Shown piece by piece: positions 51,726 to 60,208 of a DNA stretch of 61,225 nt. How positions within the stretch are numbered: position 1 is the first letter of the stretch; every line of letters starts with the position of its first letter. Position numbers and translations under genes: made by a program. The stretch comes from Chitinophagales bacterium. Lineage in GTDB: Bacteria; Bacteroidota; Bacteroidia; Chitinophagales; Chitinophagaceae. The notes under the pieces are model-generated. The model was not told the origin of the DNA, made no database searches, and saw nothing but the letters and a program-made list of their open reading frames with translations. Where the stretch lies: assembly GCA_030832085.1 (NCBI GenBank), contig JAURJU010000075.1, forward strand, positions 1 through 61,225, in the 5' to 3' direction.

Positions 51726-54041
51726 ATGGACATGTATGTTGAAAATATGCAAACAACCAATGAAACACTGTTCAGCAGGTTGTTGGCCAAATATGTTCCT
51801 TATTGGCCAATGTTTCTTGTCCTGGCCATCTGTTCTTTTTCTGCGGCTTTTGCATTTATGAAAGTAACACCAAAAAAATATCAATCTACCGCATCGTTGA
51901 TCATCAAGGATGAGAAAAAAGGCAATGATGATTCAAGGATCATGGAATCCCTCAACCTGATAGGATCCAAAAAAATAATTGAGAATGAAATTGAAGTGCT
52001 GAAGTCAAGGCCCGTCATAGAAACCGTTGTAAAGAATTTTCACCTGTATGCACCAGTATATCTGGAAAAAGGCCTCATGGATCAGTACCTCTATGAAAAA
52101 GCCCCATTGACCATCGAAGCCCAGGATCTGAAAAAATTGAAAGATATTGATAGAAAATTATACCTGCGTTTGGACAAGCAGGATGGAAAAACATTGTTCA
52201 TCAATGGTGAAAAAGCAGGCTTACAAGGTGAGTGGCTTACGACTCCCTATGGAACATTCCGCTTCAATGTTAAAAATCCTGCATCATTGATGGATTCCCA
52301 ATACAAATATTATTTCCAGGTTGTTGGCGTTCCTGCCAAAACAAAATCCATTCTCGACAACCTAAAGGTTTCATCTGCCAATAAACTTTCAAGCGTAATT
52401 GAGTTGAAGTACAATGATTTTACTCCAATGCTTGCGCAGGATATTCTCGACCATATCATCTTGAGCTACAATACGGCTGCCATCAATGAAAAAAATGTTC
52501 TTGCCAAAAGCACACTCGGATTTATCGAAGCCAGGTTGAATGTGGTGGGAGCACAACTCAACGAAATTGAACAACGGATACAACAATACAAGTCACAGCG
52601 TGGTGCTGTTGACATCAGCACGCAGGGACAGTTGTTTTTGCAGAACGTGAGTTCAAATGACCAGAAGTTGAGTGAAATCAATGTACAGCTTTCAGTAATG
52701 AATGCACTTGAGCGACAGCTTGAAAACAATGCAAGCCTTTCAGGAAAGCATTCGGCAATGTTGGGAAATACAGACCCTATTTTGCTTCAACTGATTGCCA
52801 GTTTAAACACTGCTGAGCTGGATCGTGAGAGACTGAAAAAAACGGTTGCACAAAACAACCCCATGTTGATTGCGGTAACAGACCAGATTTCAAAAATAAA
52901 AGAAAATATTTTTGATAACATCAAAGACCAGCGCCGCAATCTCGAAGCAACGAAGGACAATTTGTATGCAACCAATACCAATTACAACAACTTGCTGCAT
53001 GACATTCCTGCCAAGGAGCGCGAATTGCTGGAAATCAGTAGAGAGCAAAATATCAAAAGCGGTATATATTCTTTTTTGTTGCAAAAGCGAGAGGAGAGCG
53101 AACTGTCTTTTGTTTCCAATATATCCGAAAGCAGAATCATCAACCACGCACAGTCACAGCAATCACCGGTAAGTCCGAATGGAGTCATTGTTTTTGGCAT
53201 GGCCCTATTTGCTGTATTTGGCATTCCAATAACATTCATCGGAGTCAAGGAAACGCTTTCTTCTACTGTTCTTTACAGGAATGAAATAGCATCCCTAGTG
53301 AATATCCCCATTATAGGAGAAATTGAATACCACAAAAAAACAAGGCCCATGGCAATAGTCCCCGGACAAAGAAGCCTTGCAGCGGAAGAGTTCAGACGTT
53401 TAAGGTATGCGTTGCAATTTTATTTGAAGGACGCTATAAACAAGAACATCCTTGTTACGTCAGGCATCAGTGGTGAGGGAAAAAGTTTTATTTCAACAAA
53501 TTTGGCCATAGCTTATTCACTCACTGGAAAAAACGTATTGCTGATTGACATGGATCTCCACAATTCCTCCTTGGGGAAGATTTTTAAAACTACAGACAAA
53601 TTGGGGGTGATCGATTATTTGTCTGATGGGCTAGACATCAATGCACTTGTTCAACCTGTTAGCGGGTATGACAACCTATTCTTTATGCCTGCAGGAACTC
53701 CACATGCCGAGCCTTCTGGTATGCTGGAGCATGAAAAGACAGCGGTACTCATCAAAGAGGTGGATGAATTGTTTGATTTGGTTGTGATTGATTCTCCACC
53801 TGTTAGTTTGGTAACAGACGCCCATTATCTTACGAATTTCTGTGTCGCTACGGTATATGCAGTTCGCCATGGTTTTACACCCAAGGTAATCCTGAAACGC
53901 TTTGAAACAAACAATGCCATTCATCCTTTGGTCAATCCAGTCATTGTTTTCAATGGTGTCAAAACAAGAGGATTTATGGGAGCTGACAATGGCTATGGCT
54001 ATGGGTACAAATATGGCCATGGCAGAGGCAAGGGCTTGTAA
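51726..54041 (+). CDS. Wzc-like chain-length determinant / tyrosine autokinase
   Basis: A 771-residue inner-membrane protein of the BY-kinase family, controlling polysaccharide length and export. It has an N-terminal Wzz domain with a membrane segment at about 28-46, a long periplasmic coiled-coil part (about 250-430), a second membrane segment around residue 495 and a cytoplasmic kinase. Walker A (GISGEGKS) is at about 580-587, Walker A' LLIDMDLH has Asp at about 608 and 610, and Walker B is LVVIDSPP. The C-terminus is a Tyr/Gly cluster (GYGYGYKYGHG), the expected autophosphorylation tail. The partner phosphatase is not in the window. Confidence 0.93.
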   Translation: MDMYVENMQTTNETLFSRLLAKYVPYWPMFLVLAICSFSAAFAFMKVTPKKYQSTASLIIKDEKKGNDDSRIMESLNLIGSKKIIENEIEVLKSRPVIETVVKNFHLYAPVYLEKGLMDQYLYEKAPLTIEAQDLKKLKDIDRKLYLRLDKQDGKTLFINGEKAGLQGEWLTTPYGTFRFNVKNPASLMDSQYKYYFQVVGVPAKTKSILDNLKVSSANKLSSVIELKYNDFTPMLAQDILDHIILSYNTAAINEKNVLAKSTLGFIEARLNVVGAQLNEIEQRIQQYKSQRGAVDISTQGQLFLQNVSSNDQKLSEINVQLSVMNALERQLENNASLSGKHSAMLGNTDPILLQLIASLNTAELDRERLKKTVAQNNPMLIAVTDQISKIKENIFDNIKDQRRNLEATKDNLYATNTNYNNLLHDIPAKERELLEISREQNIKSGIYSFLLQKREESELSFVSNISESRIINHAQSQQSPVSPNGVIVFGMALFAVFGIPITFIGVKETLSSTVLYRNEIASLVNIPIIGEIEYHKKTRPMAIVPGQRSLAAEEFRRLRYALQFYLKDAINKNILVTSGISGEGKSFISTNLAIAYSLTGKNVLLIDMDLHNSSLGKIFKTTDKLGVIDYLSDGLDINALVQPVSGYDNLFFMPAGTPHAEPSGMLEHEKTAVLIKEVDELFDLVVIDSPPVSLVTDAHYLTNFCVATVYAVRHGFTPKVILKRFETNNAIHPLVNPVIVFNGVKTRGFMGADNGYGYGYKYGHGRGKGL

Positions 54042-54099
54042 AAAGCGATGAATTGTCTGCCTTGGGCGAAGTTTATATAGAATGATTTATTGGGTAATC

Positions 54100-54118
54100 T
54101 GTTCAATGTGGTTGAACA
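54100..54118. promoter_or_regulatory. Inverted repeat upstream of the NusG-like gene
   Basis: TGTTCAA (54100-54106) and TTGAACA (54112-54118) are perfect seven-base arms around a five-base spacer, 70 bases before the NusG-like start within a 147-base gap. It could be an operator or an RNA hairpin relevant to antitermination. No U-tract follows, so a terminator is unlikely. Confidence 0.4.
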
Positions 54119-54188
54119 TGGCGAAGCCGTAAGTGAATCTCTCTCATCGATATCGTTTCTTATCCCCCCAACCTAAAACTGGATTTCA

Positions 54189-54746
54189 ATGAAAAACAAC
54201 TGGTATGTCCTTTACACAAAGTCCCGGTGTGAGAAAAAAGTTGCAGACCTGCTGACCAAAAGGGGCATCGACAACTATTGTCCACTCAACCGCGTTTATC
54301 GTCAATGGTCTGATAGAAAAAAGATGATTACAGCGCCATTGTTTACCTCTTATGTTTTTGTTCACGCTACTGAAGAGGAACTGATCACCATAAAAAAAAC
54401 CACCAGCAAAATCGTCAATGTGGTGTATTGGTTGGGTAAGCCTGCCATTGTGAGAAATGATGAGATCGAGCAAATCAGGTATTTTCTCAATGAGTACTCA
54501 AACGTAAAAATTGAAAAGCAACCCGTCAAAATGAACGAAAATGTTCGCATCATCAAGGGTCCCTTTCGAAATTTGGAAGGTAAAGTTGCAGAAATCCGAA
54601 ACAATACGTTGGTTTTGTCGCTTCCTTCCCTGGGATATAGATTGATGGCAGAAGTCAGCACTTCCAATATTGAAATTTTGCATTACGGGTATACACAGGA
54701 AGTGGAATATGCATCCAGAAAAAAAACACTTTCCATACTTAATTGA
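54189..54746 (+). CDS. NusG-like (RfaH/UpxY-type) transcription antiterminator
   Basis: A 185-residue protein. The NGN domain (about 1-105) begins NWYVLYTKSRCEKKVADLL and contains ITAPLFTSYVFVH. A KOW motif follows in VRIIKGPFRNLEGKVAEIRNN. Specialised NusG paralogues such as UpxY in Bacteroides and RfaH in enterobacteria load onto RNA polymerase at their own capsule operon and prevent early termination. The difference here is position: third in the locus, after the export pair, rather than first. The gap in front of it holds an inverted repeat and may carry a second promoter. Confidence 0.9.
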   Translation: MKNNWYVLYTKSRCEKKVADLLTKRGIDNYCPLNRVYRQWSDRKKMITAPLFTSYVFVHATEEELITIKKTTSKIVNVVYWLGKPAIVRNDEIEQIRYFLNEYSNVKIEKQPVKMNENVRIIKGPFRNLEGKVAEIRNNTLVLSLPSLGYRLMAEVSTSNIEILHYGYTQEVEYASRKKTLSILN

Positions 54747-54764
54747 CACTACTAGGTTGGTACA

Positions 54765-55661
54765 ATGAAAATCAATACAAGAAATATACTGACGTATATC
54801 TACGCCAATTTTTTGATGATGCGCGGTGATGTTAAAAAGGCAATTGCACGACTCAAAAACGGCCAGTTTATCCTTTCGATTTATTTTCATGATCCGTCAA
54901 GGCCACTTTTTTCGAAATGCATGAAGTGGCTCAATCAACAGGGGATCGTTTTCCTTGACATTGATACGGTTCATGAAATAGCATTGGGTAATGTTCCTTT
55001 TCCCAAAGGCGCGGTTTTGTTGACTGTGGATGACGGCTGGAAATCCAACAAATCCAATATTGTTGACGTGGCATATGCACACAACATCCCTGTAGCTATT
55101 TTTATTACAACGGAACCAGTATTTGCAGGAAATGGTTATTGGTGGTCCTACGTGAAACTTGCAAACAAGTCAGGTTATTTAAGCATAACAGCCGAAGATG
55201 TAAAACATATGGACAATAAATCGAGGCTGGATTTGCTTTCTAAGTTAAAGGACAAGTTTTGTGTTGGAAGGGAGGCCATGACAGTTGATGAAATACAAGA
55301 AGCAGATGATACGGGACTGGTTCAGATTGGAAGTCACACACTGAGCCACCCCATTTTATCAAAATGTACAGATGAAGAGGTTCATTCTGAAATATACCAC
55401 TCAAAAAAGAAGCTAGAAGAAATGCTGGATCATTCCATTCACAGTTTTGCCTATCCCAATGGAGACCACAGCGAAAGAGAGGTAGCGATGGTTGAAGATG
55501 CTGGTTACCGTTTGGCATTTACTACAAAACCTTATTACATGACAGCTGATAATATTCAGCAAAAATACCGGCTGCCAAGGTTCGAAGTGTTGAATGATGT
55601 GTCATTTGCTGAGAACATATGTCGAATGAGTGGAGTCTGGTTCAAGAATAAAGCAAACTGA
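54765..55661 (+). CDS. Polysaccharide deacetylase (NodB-type, CE4)
   Basis: A 298-residue cytoplasmic or peripheral enzyme with no clear signal. CE4 motif 1 is TVDDG at 87-91 (Asp89 catalytic, Asp90 metal), and motif 2 is SHTLSHP with metal His191 and His195. SFAYPNGDHS and RLPRFEVLND are later family motifs. It removes acetyl groups from N-acetylated sugars of a polysaccharide or lipid-linked intermediate. It lies 18 bases after the NusG-like gene and 3 before the polymerase gene, so is part of the capsule operon. Confidence 0.9.
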   Translation: MKINTRNILTYIYANFLMMRGDVKKAIARLKNGQFILSIYFHDPSRPLFSKCMKWLNQQGIVFLDIDTVHEIALGNVPFPKGAVLLTVDDGWKSNKSNIVDVAYAHNIPVAIFITTEPVFAGNGYWWSYVKLANKSGYLSITAEDVKHMDNKSRLDLLSKLKDKFCVGREAMTVDEIQEADDTGLVQIGSHTLSHPILSKCTDEEVHSEIYHSKKKLEEMLDHSIHSFAYPNGDHSEREVAMVEDAGYRLAFTTKPYYMTADNIQQKYRLPRFEVLNDVSFAENICRMSGVWFKNKAN

Positions 55662-55664
55662 CCA

Positions 55665-56972
55665 ATGACTTCTATTATTTTAATGGGAATTGCTTTGTTG
55701 GCGGTCTCCTTTTTCTTGTATAGCATGCTTTTTATACAAGAAAATCGGGAAAGGGCTTACTTGAAATTTGTTCTTCTTGCATACCCGTTCATCAGCATAG
55801 ATGTTTTACCCAGTATTTTATCGACGACCTTGTTTGTTTTTATCACTGCGGTATTTCTTATCTTTTTTTATCAGTTCAAGCCTGTAAAATTGCGAGGTTC
55901 ATTTCCTTATCACACATTGTTTATTTTGCTCTTGATTATGGTTGGCATTGGGTTGTGGCTATCGGAAGAAGTTTCCGACGAGAGCATTACGGATTTTATC
56001 CAACTTCTGGCCATCTTCTTTTTCGCAAAAGTATTGATTGATGAAATGTCTCGCGATCTTTCTTTCAGATCAACTGTTGTACAATCCATGAAAGTCACAT
56101 TGTTGTTTTCATTTGCATTTTTGGTGTTTCAATTTTTGTTTGGCCCTTCATTTTCAATTGCAAAATCCCAGAATGTCAATGTTGCCGGAGGGATTGCCAT
56201 CAGGTATCCGAGTTTTTTTCAGGACCCCCAGAAGTATGCACAGTATTTATCTGCATCAAGTTTTTTGATGTTGCTCATTACTGACAAAAAACCATCAAAA
56301 AGTAACTACATGGCAATGTTATTGTGTTCTATTTCCTTGATTGCACTATTGTTCACAGGAGGTCGCGCAAGCTTTGGAGGCTGGTTGGTAGGGTTGATGA
56401 TTATTCTTGTTTTCGGAAATGCATCATATAGAGCGATAATTTTAGCAGGTACATTATTTATTTCATTTTTTATCTATAGCTACTCAGATGCCATCCCAAT
56501 TTTCAAGCGTGATGCCCTCGATGATGCATACGCCTTTAGGTACGCCATTTGGCTAGATGCTTTTGATATATTTTTGGCCCATCCCTTTTTTGGAATTGGG
56601 TTGGGCAATTATGCACACTATGTTTCTATCCATAATCCAGACCAATTTTGGATCAATGATAACGATATTACATTTTTTGATCACCCAGAAAGTGGGTACT
56701 TAAAACTCTTGACCGAGTTTGGTATTTTTGGATTTCTTCTGGTCTTCATGCTTATTTTACTGCCCATGTACAGGGGCATAAAAACGTATTTTACAACCAA
56801 GGATTTTAACATCATGGTGATGGTGGCTTCCCTCAGCACATGGCTTATAGGTTTTTACACGGTTTATTCTCTTGGGGATGTCAGGATAAAAATTCTAGTT
56901 GTATCGATTGTCTGTATGTTGATTGCCACTTCACAAGAAGATGCCAAATCCTTTAAAAAAAGCGAAGCGTGA
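55665..56972 (+). CDS. Wzy-like O-antigen polymerase/ligase
   Basis: A 435-residue polytopic membrane protein with about eleven hydrophobic segments. The Wzy_C/O-antigen ligase loop is visible: FLAHPFFGIGLGNYAHYVSIHNPDQFW, then a DHPESGYLKLLTEFGIFGFLLV segment; ARASFGGWLVG-like GGRASFGGWL is the upstream family motif. It joins repeat units into polymer on the periplasmic side or transfers polymer to an acceptor. Its stop overlaps the flippase start (GTGA). Confidence 0.87.
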   Translation: MTSIILMGIALLAVSFFLYSMLFIQENRERAYLKFVLLAYPFISIDVLPSILSTTLFVFITAVFLIFFYQFKPVKLRGSFPYHTLFILLLIMVGIGLWLSEEVSDESITDFIQLLAIFFFAKVLIDEMSRDLSFRSTVVQSMKVTLLFSFAFLVFQFLFGPSFSIAKSQNVNVAGGIAIRYPSFFQDPQKYAQYLSASSFLMLLITDKKPSKSNYMAMLLCSISLIALLFTGGRASFGGWLVGLMIILVFGNASYRAIILAGTLFISFFIYSYSDAIPIFKRDALDDAYAFRYAIWLDAFDIFLAHPFFGIGLGNYAHYVSIHNPDQFWINDNDITFFDHPESGYLKLLTEFGIFGFLLVFMLILLPMYRGIKTYFTTKDFNIMVMVASLSTWLIGFYTVYSLGDVRIKILVVSIVCMLIATSQEDAKSFKKSEA

Positions 56973-58402
56973 CCATTTCGATGAATTTCATGAAGGGTAA
57001 ACTGATTGGAAATTCATTTTGGGCGATTGTTTCAAGTTTTTTTCAAAACATCATATACAGCCTTTTCTTTATCGTCATTGCCCGTACCTACAGCACAACT
57101 GAATTTTCCAGTTATATCATAGCCAATACCCTTTATGGCATGGTGATGTCATTCTCATCACTTGGACTATCGCAATGGTTTATAAGAGAAATAAGGCAAA
57201 CAGATTTTCGTTCAGCACTGATTGTCAGGTTTTTCAAAATACAAATTGTTTCTGGCGCTTTTTTTTATCTGGTCAATATTTTACTTTGTTATTTCTTGTA
57301 TGAAGCAACCTTGGTCAGAAACCTATCTCTTTTGTTGGGTATAAATATTTTATTTGACAACATTATATATGTATTCAAAACGATTAACATTTCACAGTAT
57401 CACCAAAAGCGCAGTTTTGTAATAACCTCCATTGAGGCATTGCTAAAATTATTCATTGCTTTTATGATATTTTATTCCAACATGAACCTGTTATTTGTTG
57501 TTTCTATGTTGATTGCACTTAGATTTTTAACCTTGTATTTGTTTTTAAGATACGGATTGGTTGAAAGAATTGATTTAAGGAATGTCCTGACAGAGGGAAT
57601 CAACTTTCGAGAGATGGTTAAAGTGCTTTATGAGCATATATATTTTGTAATCATTGGAAGTGTTTCTGTCATTTATTGGTCTGTAGGCAGCCTGATTGCA
57701 TCTAAAATGCTTCATTTCGATCGGGTTGCGGATTACGAAATATCCTTTAAGCTGTTTTCCATGGCAGAAATTGTTCCTGTGATGGTTTCAGCTTCTGTTT
57801 TTCCAATACTTGTTGACAAGGGAAAAACAAATCCTGTTGAACGGAATTCGTTTTTTAAAAAAATATTTTTTGCTTATACGGGATACGGCTTGCTTGTCTT
57901 CACCTTCATTTATTCATATGCAGGATTCCTTATTCCGAACATTTTTGGAGAAAAATATATTCAAGCCTCCGCTTTTTGCGTTGAGATGTTTCTTACCATC
58001 ATAATTTTTCCTACTGCTTTACTACAGGCCAACTTGCTTGTTTCTATGAACATGGAAAAAACGGACATGTGGTTAAATCTTTTGAGTCTTTTTCTGAATG
58101 TTTTCATCGCCCTATTGGGCTTATATTTTATAAAACAATTATCAGTAATCAATTATGCAATTTTTGTTTCATTCTTGTGTTTTCACATTGCCCAAGATAT
58201 TTTACTGGTCAGGGCTGGTGTTACAAAAATATCTTCATCACTCATATTTTATGGCGGTATACTTTTTTTGTTGTTGATGTTTCATTTCATTTCAATATCT
58301 ATTTCTTCTCCTTATATATTTTTCATTTTTTGGATAATCATGCTTGTTACAGTGCTGACATTTTATAGAAAAGGTATCAGAGCAAAATCGGTTATCGCAT
58401 AA
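56969..58402 (+). CDS. Wzx-like polysaccharide flippase
   Basis: A 477-residue membrane protein with about twelve to fourteen hydrophobic segments, MATE-like fold of the polysaccharide_synt family: LIGNSFWAIVSSFFQNIIYSLFFIVIARTYSTTEF at the N-terminus is characteristic. It flips lipid-linked repeat units to the periplasm. The start is uncertain: GTG 56969 overlaps the polymerase stop by 4 bases, while ATG 56981 and 56990 would shorten it slightly. This gene is markedly AT-rich; one 60-base line I counted (57241-57300) is about 27% G+C. Confidence 0.87.
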   Translation: MTISMNFMKGKLIGNSFWAIVSSFFQNIIYSLFFIVIARTYSTTEFSSYIIANTLYGMVMSFSSLGLSQWFIREIRQTDFRSALIVRFFKIQIVSGAFFYLVNILLCYFLYEATLVRNLSLLLGINILFDNIIYVFKTINISQYHQKRSFVITSIEALLKLFIAFMIFYSNMNLLFVVSMLIALRFLTLYLFLRYGLVERIDLRNVLTEGINFREMVKVLYEHIYFVIIGSVSVIYWSVGSLIASKMLHFDRVADYEISFKLFSMAEIVPVMVSASVFPILVDKGKTNPVERNSFFKKIFFAYTGYGLLVFTFIYSYAGFLIPNIFGEKYIQASAFCVEMFLTIIIFPTALLQANLLVSMNMEKTDMWLNLLSLFLNVFIALLGLYFIKQLSVINYAIFVSFLCFHIAQDILLVRAGVTKISSSLIFYGGILFLLLMFHFISISISSPYIFFIFWIIMLVTVLTFYRKGIRAKSVIA

Positions 58403-58439
58403 ATATCTTTTACCGTTTGCGCTCAATTCAAATTGATTT

Positions 58440-59624
58440 ATGTCAAAACCCAAAGTGCTGTATTATATTCACACTTATTTTCTGGACAGTTGTTTGGAGA
58501 CCCTCCAATCCATAAAATACCATGTTGACATTGATCTTATTATTGAGGTTTCTCCTGATTCCATCAAGAGTACTATTTTTGAATTGGATGACATTAGACC
58601 CTACAAACAGCTGGAAGACCTTGAGACTGTTTTGTCGCCTGCTGTATGGAAACGATTCAGAATCTACCTGGCGCATATTCACTCAGCCAGGATTTTGTTT
58701 TTTAAAAATAAGCGCACGTTTGGTATTGAAAGCATAAGTTGTGGCTTTTTGTTGGCAAGATTGATTCACGCGGGGAACTATACTGCCATTCATTTTGATA
58801 CGGCCTCAGCAAGGGCCGTCACTTCATTGCCATTTATATTCAATCAAAATCTTGTCATGACCATTCATGACCCGGTTGTTCACACTGGCGAGACTTCTTT
58901 TGTATTGACTCTTGTTCGATACATATACACGCGATTGTGCAATGCTTTTTTTTTCTACTCATCCTATTCAATGGCTTTATATAGCCAATTGAATCATTCT
59001 TTATCCTTGAGATGCTCAAAATTGATGTTGCAGCCTTATTCTTTTATTGCACAGTTTAAAGAATTTGCGCCACCGTTTCGCAGCCAAATCCTTTTTTTTG
59101 GCCAATTGTCATATTACAAGGGCATCGATCTCTTTTTGCAGGCCATTCCAACCGTGCTGAAACAATATCCCAATGAACAATTTTTAATTGCGGGTAAATC
59201 TTCCGGATATTCAATTGATACCGATTTGATAGCAGAATACCCCAACAACATTCAGCTTGTTGATGAGTACCTGAGTATAGGAAGACTTTCCCAGCTGATC
59301 AACCACAGCAAGTTCATTGTTTGTCCCTACAGGGAAGCAACACAGAGTGGTGTATTGATGACAGCATTTGCAATGGGAAGAAGCGTCTTGGCAACAAGGG
59401 TTGGTGCATTTCCTGAATACATCGACAATGGTGTAAACGGAATTCTGTCTGACACCACTTCAAGTTCCATTGCCCAGGGAATCCTTACAATGCTCGATGC
59501 GAAATATTATTTGACGCTTGAAAAGCAGGTCAACTCATCTCCCTCCAAAGATGTTTCAGATTACAACAGAAATGCCCTGTTAGAAGTGTACTCGCTTTCA
59601 AAAACCTCAAATGTTAAGGCATGA
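58440..59624 (+). CDS. GT4-family glycosyltransferase
   Basis: A 394-residue GT-B enzyme. The N-terminal domain starts KPKVLYYIHTYFL. The C-terminal domain has the nucleotide-sugar site: ILFFGQLSYYKGIDLFLQAIP, FLIAGKSSGY, VCPYREATQSGVLMTAFAMGRSVLATRVGAFPEYI with the GT4-type Glu region, and NGVNGIL. It adds a sugar to the capsule repeat unit; donor and acceptor are unknown. It is 37 bases after the flippase and overlaps the acetyltransferase gene by 4 bases (ATGA). Confidence 0.9.
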   Translation: MSKPKVLYYIHTYFLDSCLETLQSIKYHVDIDLIIEVSPDSIKSTIFELDDIRPYKQLEDLETVLSPAVWKRFRIYLAHIHSARILFFKNKRTFGIESISCGFLLARLIHAGNYTAIHFDTASARAVTSLPFIFNQNLVMTIHDPVVHTGETSFVLTLVRYIYTRLCNAFFFYSSYSMALYSQLNHSLSLRCSKLMLQPYSFIAQFKEFAPPFRSQILFFGQLSYYKGIDLFLQAIPTVLKQYPNEQFLIAGKSSGYSIDTDLIAEYPNNIQLVDEYLSIGRLSQLINHSKFIVCPYREATQSGVLMTAFAMGRSVLATRVGAFPEYIDNGVNGILSDTTSSSIAQGILTMLDAKYYLTLEKQVNSSPSKDVSDYNRNALLEVYSLSKTSNVKA

Positions 59625-60187
59625 TAAATGAAGCCATAAGGGCAGATTTATATCGTTATTCCGGTGAATCTCCTTCTGGTAAATTGTTGCCTGCTCTATT
59701 GATTCCGGGATTTAGGTTTATGTATATTTTCCGCAAGGCTGCAGAACATCCTAAAAAGTCCATACGCGGTTTTTTGTACAGAATACTGCTTCAATTTCAT
59801 TCGGTTGTATATGGTTTTCAGATACCGCCATCAACAAGCATTGGGAAAGGGTTGTACATAGGCCATTGGGGTACGATCATTGTCAATGGTAAAACGATTA
59901 TTGGTGCGAATTGCAATCTCTCACCCGGTGTGACCATTGGCCAAACCAATCGTGGTAATAACAAAGGAGTCCCTATCATAGGCAGTAAGGTTTGGATTGG
60001 GACCAATGCGGTGGTTGTAGGAAATGTTTCTATAGGTGATAATGTATTGATTGCTCCCAATTCATTTGTAAACATATCCGTGCCATCCAACAGTCTTGTG
60101 GTGGGGAATCCTGCTACCATAGTACCCAAAGAAAATGCCACTGATGGATATATAGATTTCATATTTGATCCCGATCATCATCCTTAA
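59621..60187 (+). CDS. CysE-like hexapeptide acetyltransferase
   Basis: A 188-residue left-handed beta-helix acyltransferase. Hexapeptide repeats run from about 70 to 165 (IGKGLYIGHWGTIIVNGKT, IGANCNLSPGVTIGQ, IGSKVWIGTNAVVVGNVSIGDNVLIAPNS). HWG and the GQTNRGNNKGVPIIG loop match the serine-O-acetyltransferase-like proteins common in capsule loci. Here it most likely O-acetylates a sugar in the polysaccharide rather than making cysteine precursor, since cysteine genes are absent and it is translationally coupled to the glycosyltransferase. Confidence 0.88.
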   Translation: MINEAIRADLYRYSGESPSGKLLPALLIPGFRFMYIFRKAAEHPKKSIRGFLYRILLQFHSVVYGFQIPPSTSIGKGLYIGHWGTIIVNGKTIIGANCNLSPGVTIGQTNRGNNKGVPIIGSKVWIGTNAVVVGNVSIGDNVLIAPNSFVNISVPSNSLVVGNPATIVPKENATDGYIDFIFDPDHHP

Positions 60188-60208
60188 TTTATTGCTTAAA
60201 TCATTCCA

